DNA of 34,076 bases from assembly GCA_036378155.1 (NCBI GenBank), contig DASUXA010000015.1:1-34076 (forward strand), read 5' to 3'. Source of the DNA: DASUXA01 sp036378155. GTDB lineage: Bacteria; Actinomycetota; Actinomycetes; Mycobacteriales; Micromonosporaceae. This document shows, piece after piece, positions 33,327-34,076 of the stretch. The translations under genes were made by a program, and so were the position numbers. The notes beneath the pieces were generated by a model. That model was not told the origin of the DNA, did not search any database, and saw nothing but the letters and a program-made list of their open reading frames with translations. Numbering within the stretch: the stretch's first letter is position 1; each line of letters opens with the position of its first letter.

Positions 33327-34076
33327 GTCGCCGCCCTCGCGCGCCGCGCCCGCGTCGGCGCGCGCCTCGGGTTCGTCGCCTGGGTCCCCGGTGACCTCCG
33401 CCCGGTCGGCGTCGTCCTGCCCGGCGTCGCCGCCGTCGTCGGCGGGCGCCCCGTTCAGCGTCCGCCCGTACAGGACAACCGCCGCGATGCCGGCGACGAA
33501 CAACACGATCAGCGCGTGGTCGAGCCGCGCGCCGCCGAGGTAGCTCACCACCGCCGCGTCGGCGGGGCTGAGCTTCTTCGCCTGTGCGAGCAGCTGCGCG
33601 CCACCGATCCGGGTGATCAGCTCGGCGACCAGCAGCAGTACGCCCGGCATCATCCCGGCCAGCAGAAACCGCGGCCAGCGCGCGTCCGGGTCGCGCCGGC
33701 GCAGCCACAGGTACCCGACGATGCCCGCCGCCAAGCCCGCGACCAGCGACAACAGCAGCGCGACGCGGGTGTTCGCCTGGTAGTCGCCGACCACCGAGGC
33801 GCCCGCGCCGAACACCGTGAGCAGGCGCGGCTTCGCGAGGCTGAACAGGATGCCGACCGCGAACGAGGCGAGCGTCGCCGCTGCCCCGGCGGACGTGACT
33901 CCCGGTTGACCAGCCCCGCCGCCCAGTCCGCCGACCATCGAGGCGGCGGCGACCGCGACGGCGAGGATCACGATCGGGGTGGCGTGCCCGTACCCGAACA
34001 GGATGAGCCCGAGCGCGGCGGCGCCGACCAGCAGTCCGACGCCGAAGCCGACCGCCAGCCGGGGCAGCGACCGCGC
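33315..34076 (-). CDS. Multi-span membrane protein, partial (N-terminus beyond window)
   Basis: The frame is open from the right edge to the TAG at 33315-33317, at least 253 residues. Six or so hydrophobic stretches are visible, including VGFGVGLLVGAAALGLILFG, VVILAVAVAAASMVGGL-like sequence, VALLLSLVAGLAAGIVGYLW and HALIVLFVAGIAAVVLYG. A strongly acidic Asp/Ala/Gly-rich tail of about 45 residues follows. I do not recognise the family; a permease-like or integral protein of unknown role is all that can be said. An internal GTG at 33971 is unlikely to be the start because hydrophobic coding sequence continues upstream of it. Convergent with the DUF6912 gene. Confidence 0.75.
   Translation of the reverse strand, partial: ARSLPRLAVGFGVGLLVGAAALGLILFGYGHATPIVILAVAVAAASMVGGLGGGAGQPGVTSAGAAATLASFAVGILFSLAKPRLLTVFGAGASVVGDYQANTRVALLLSLVAGLAAGIVGYLWLRRRDPDARWPRFLLAGMMPGVLLLVAELITRIGGAQLLAQAKKLSPADAAVVSYLGGARLDHALIVLFVAGIAAVVLYGRTLNGAPADDGGDAGQDDADRAEVTGDPGDEPEARADAGAAREGGDSVD

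Overview
The window is about 34 kb of high-GC DNA with GTG-rich starts, codons ending in G or C, and long false open frames on the opposite strand. Gene content and order point to an actinobacterium. The mtrA-mtrB-lpqB block, ahcY, a long-form hibernation factor, secA, an Rv3235-like protein, and a mannose-phosphate cluster next to DUF3499 and a zincin-like protein form the neighbourhood known from Mycobacterium tuberculosis (roughly Rv3235 to Rv3259). The very frequent GGTACC/CGTACG words fit a Micromonosporaceae-type genome, but the genus cannot be fixed from the sequence alone. Nothing indicates a plasmid, prophage, insertion sequence, CRISPR array, tRNA or rRNA.

Layout. (1) 1-1200: a zincin-like gene and DUF3499 diverge from a shared promoter region, and both look leaderless. 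(2) 1216-2520: a DAACS symporter on the minus strand, separated from DUF3499 by a perfect 38-bp palindrome. (3) 3166-8025: a tight plus-strand operon of manB, a Trm112-like zinc protein, a SIS-domain sugar-phosphate protein, a CDF metal transporter and manA, supplying and interconverting mannose phosphates. (4) 8378-9865: ahcY behind a long, structured upstream region. (5) 10166-11553: an iron-permease gene (efeU) and a cupredoxin-only EfeO-like lipoprotein, behind a DtxR/IdeR-type iron box. (6) 12083-17995: a complete five-gene oligopeptide ABC importer with a 22-bp hairpin between the binding-protein gene and the permeases. (7) 18129-23245: mtrA, mtrB, lpqB and a ComF-type phosphoribosyltransferase, mostly with overlapping or abutting ends. 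(8) 23460-25527: long-form hpf and a CaCA-type cation/H+ antiporter. (9) 25546-28399: two minus-strand GNAT genes flanking a plus-strand glutathionyl-hydroquinone-reductase-like gene. (10) 28610-31474: secA. (11) 31654 to the right edge: an Rv3235/DUF6459 protein, a small excisionase-type HTH protein, a DUF6912 protein, and a membrane protein cut by the window end.

Most of the window is conserved core genome. The most interesting unexplained structure is a pair of 10-bp-phased direct-repeat arrays, one touching the start codon of the small HTH gene and the other in front of the Rv3235-like gene downstream. They look like binding arrays for a head-to-tail DNA-binding protein, possibly the HTH protein itself. 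Second is the ahcY upstream region, where a consensus-like promoter is followed by a 54-nt hairpin with alternative partners and a sequence able to cover the ribosome binding site. Other points of note are a symporter with altered sodium-site residues, a truncated EfeO, several predicted leaderless starts, and an opp/efe block at the place occupied by tmk in the mycobacterial order.
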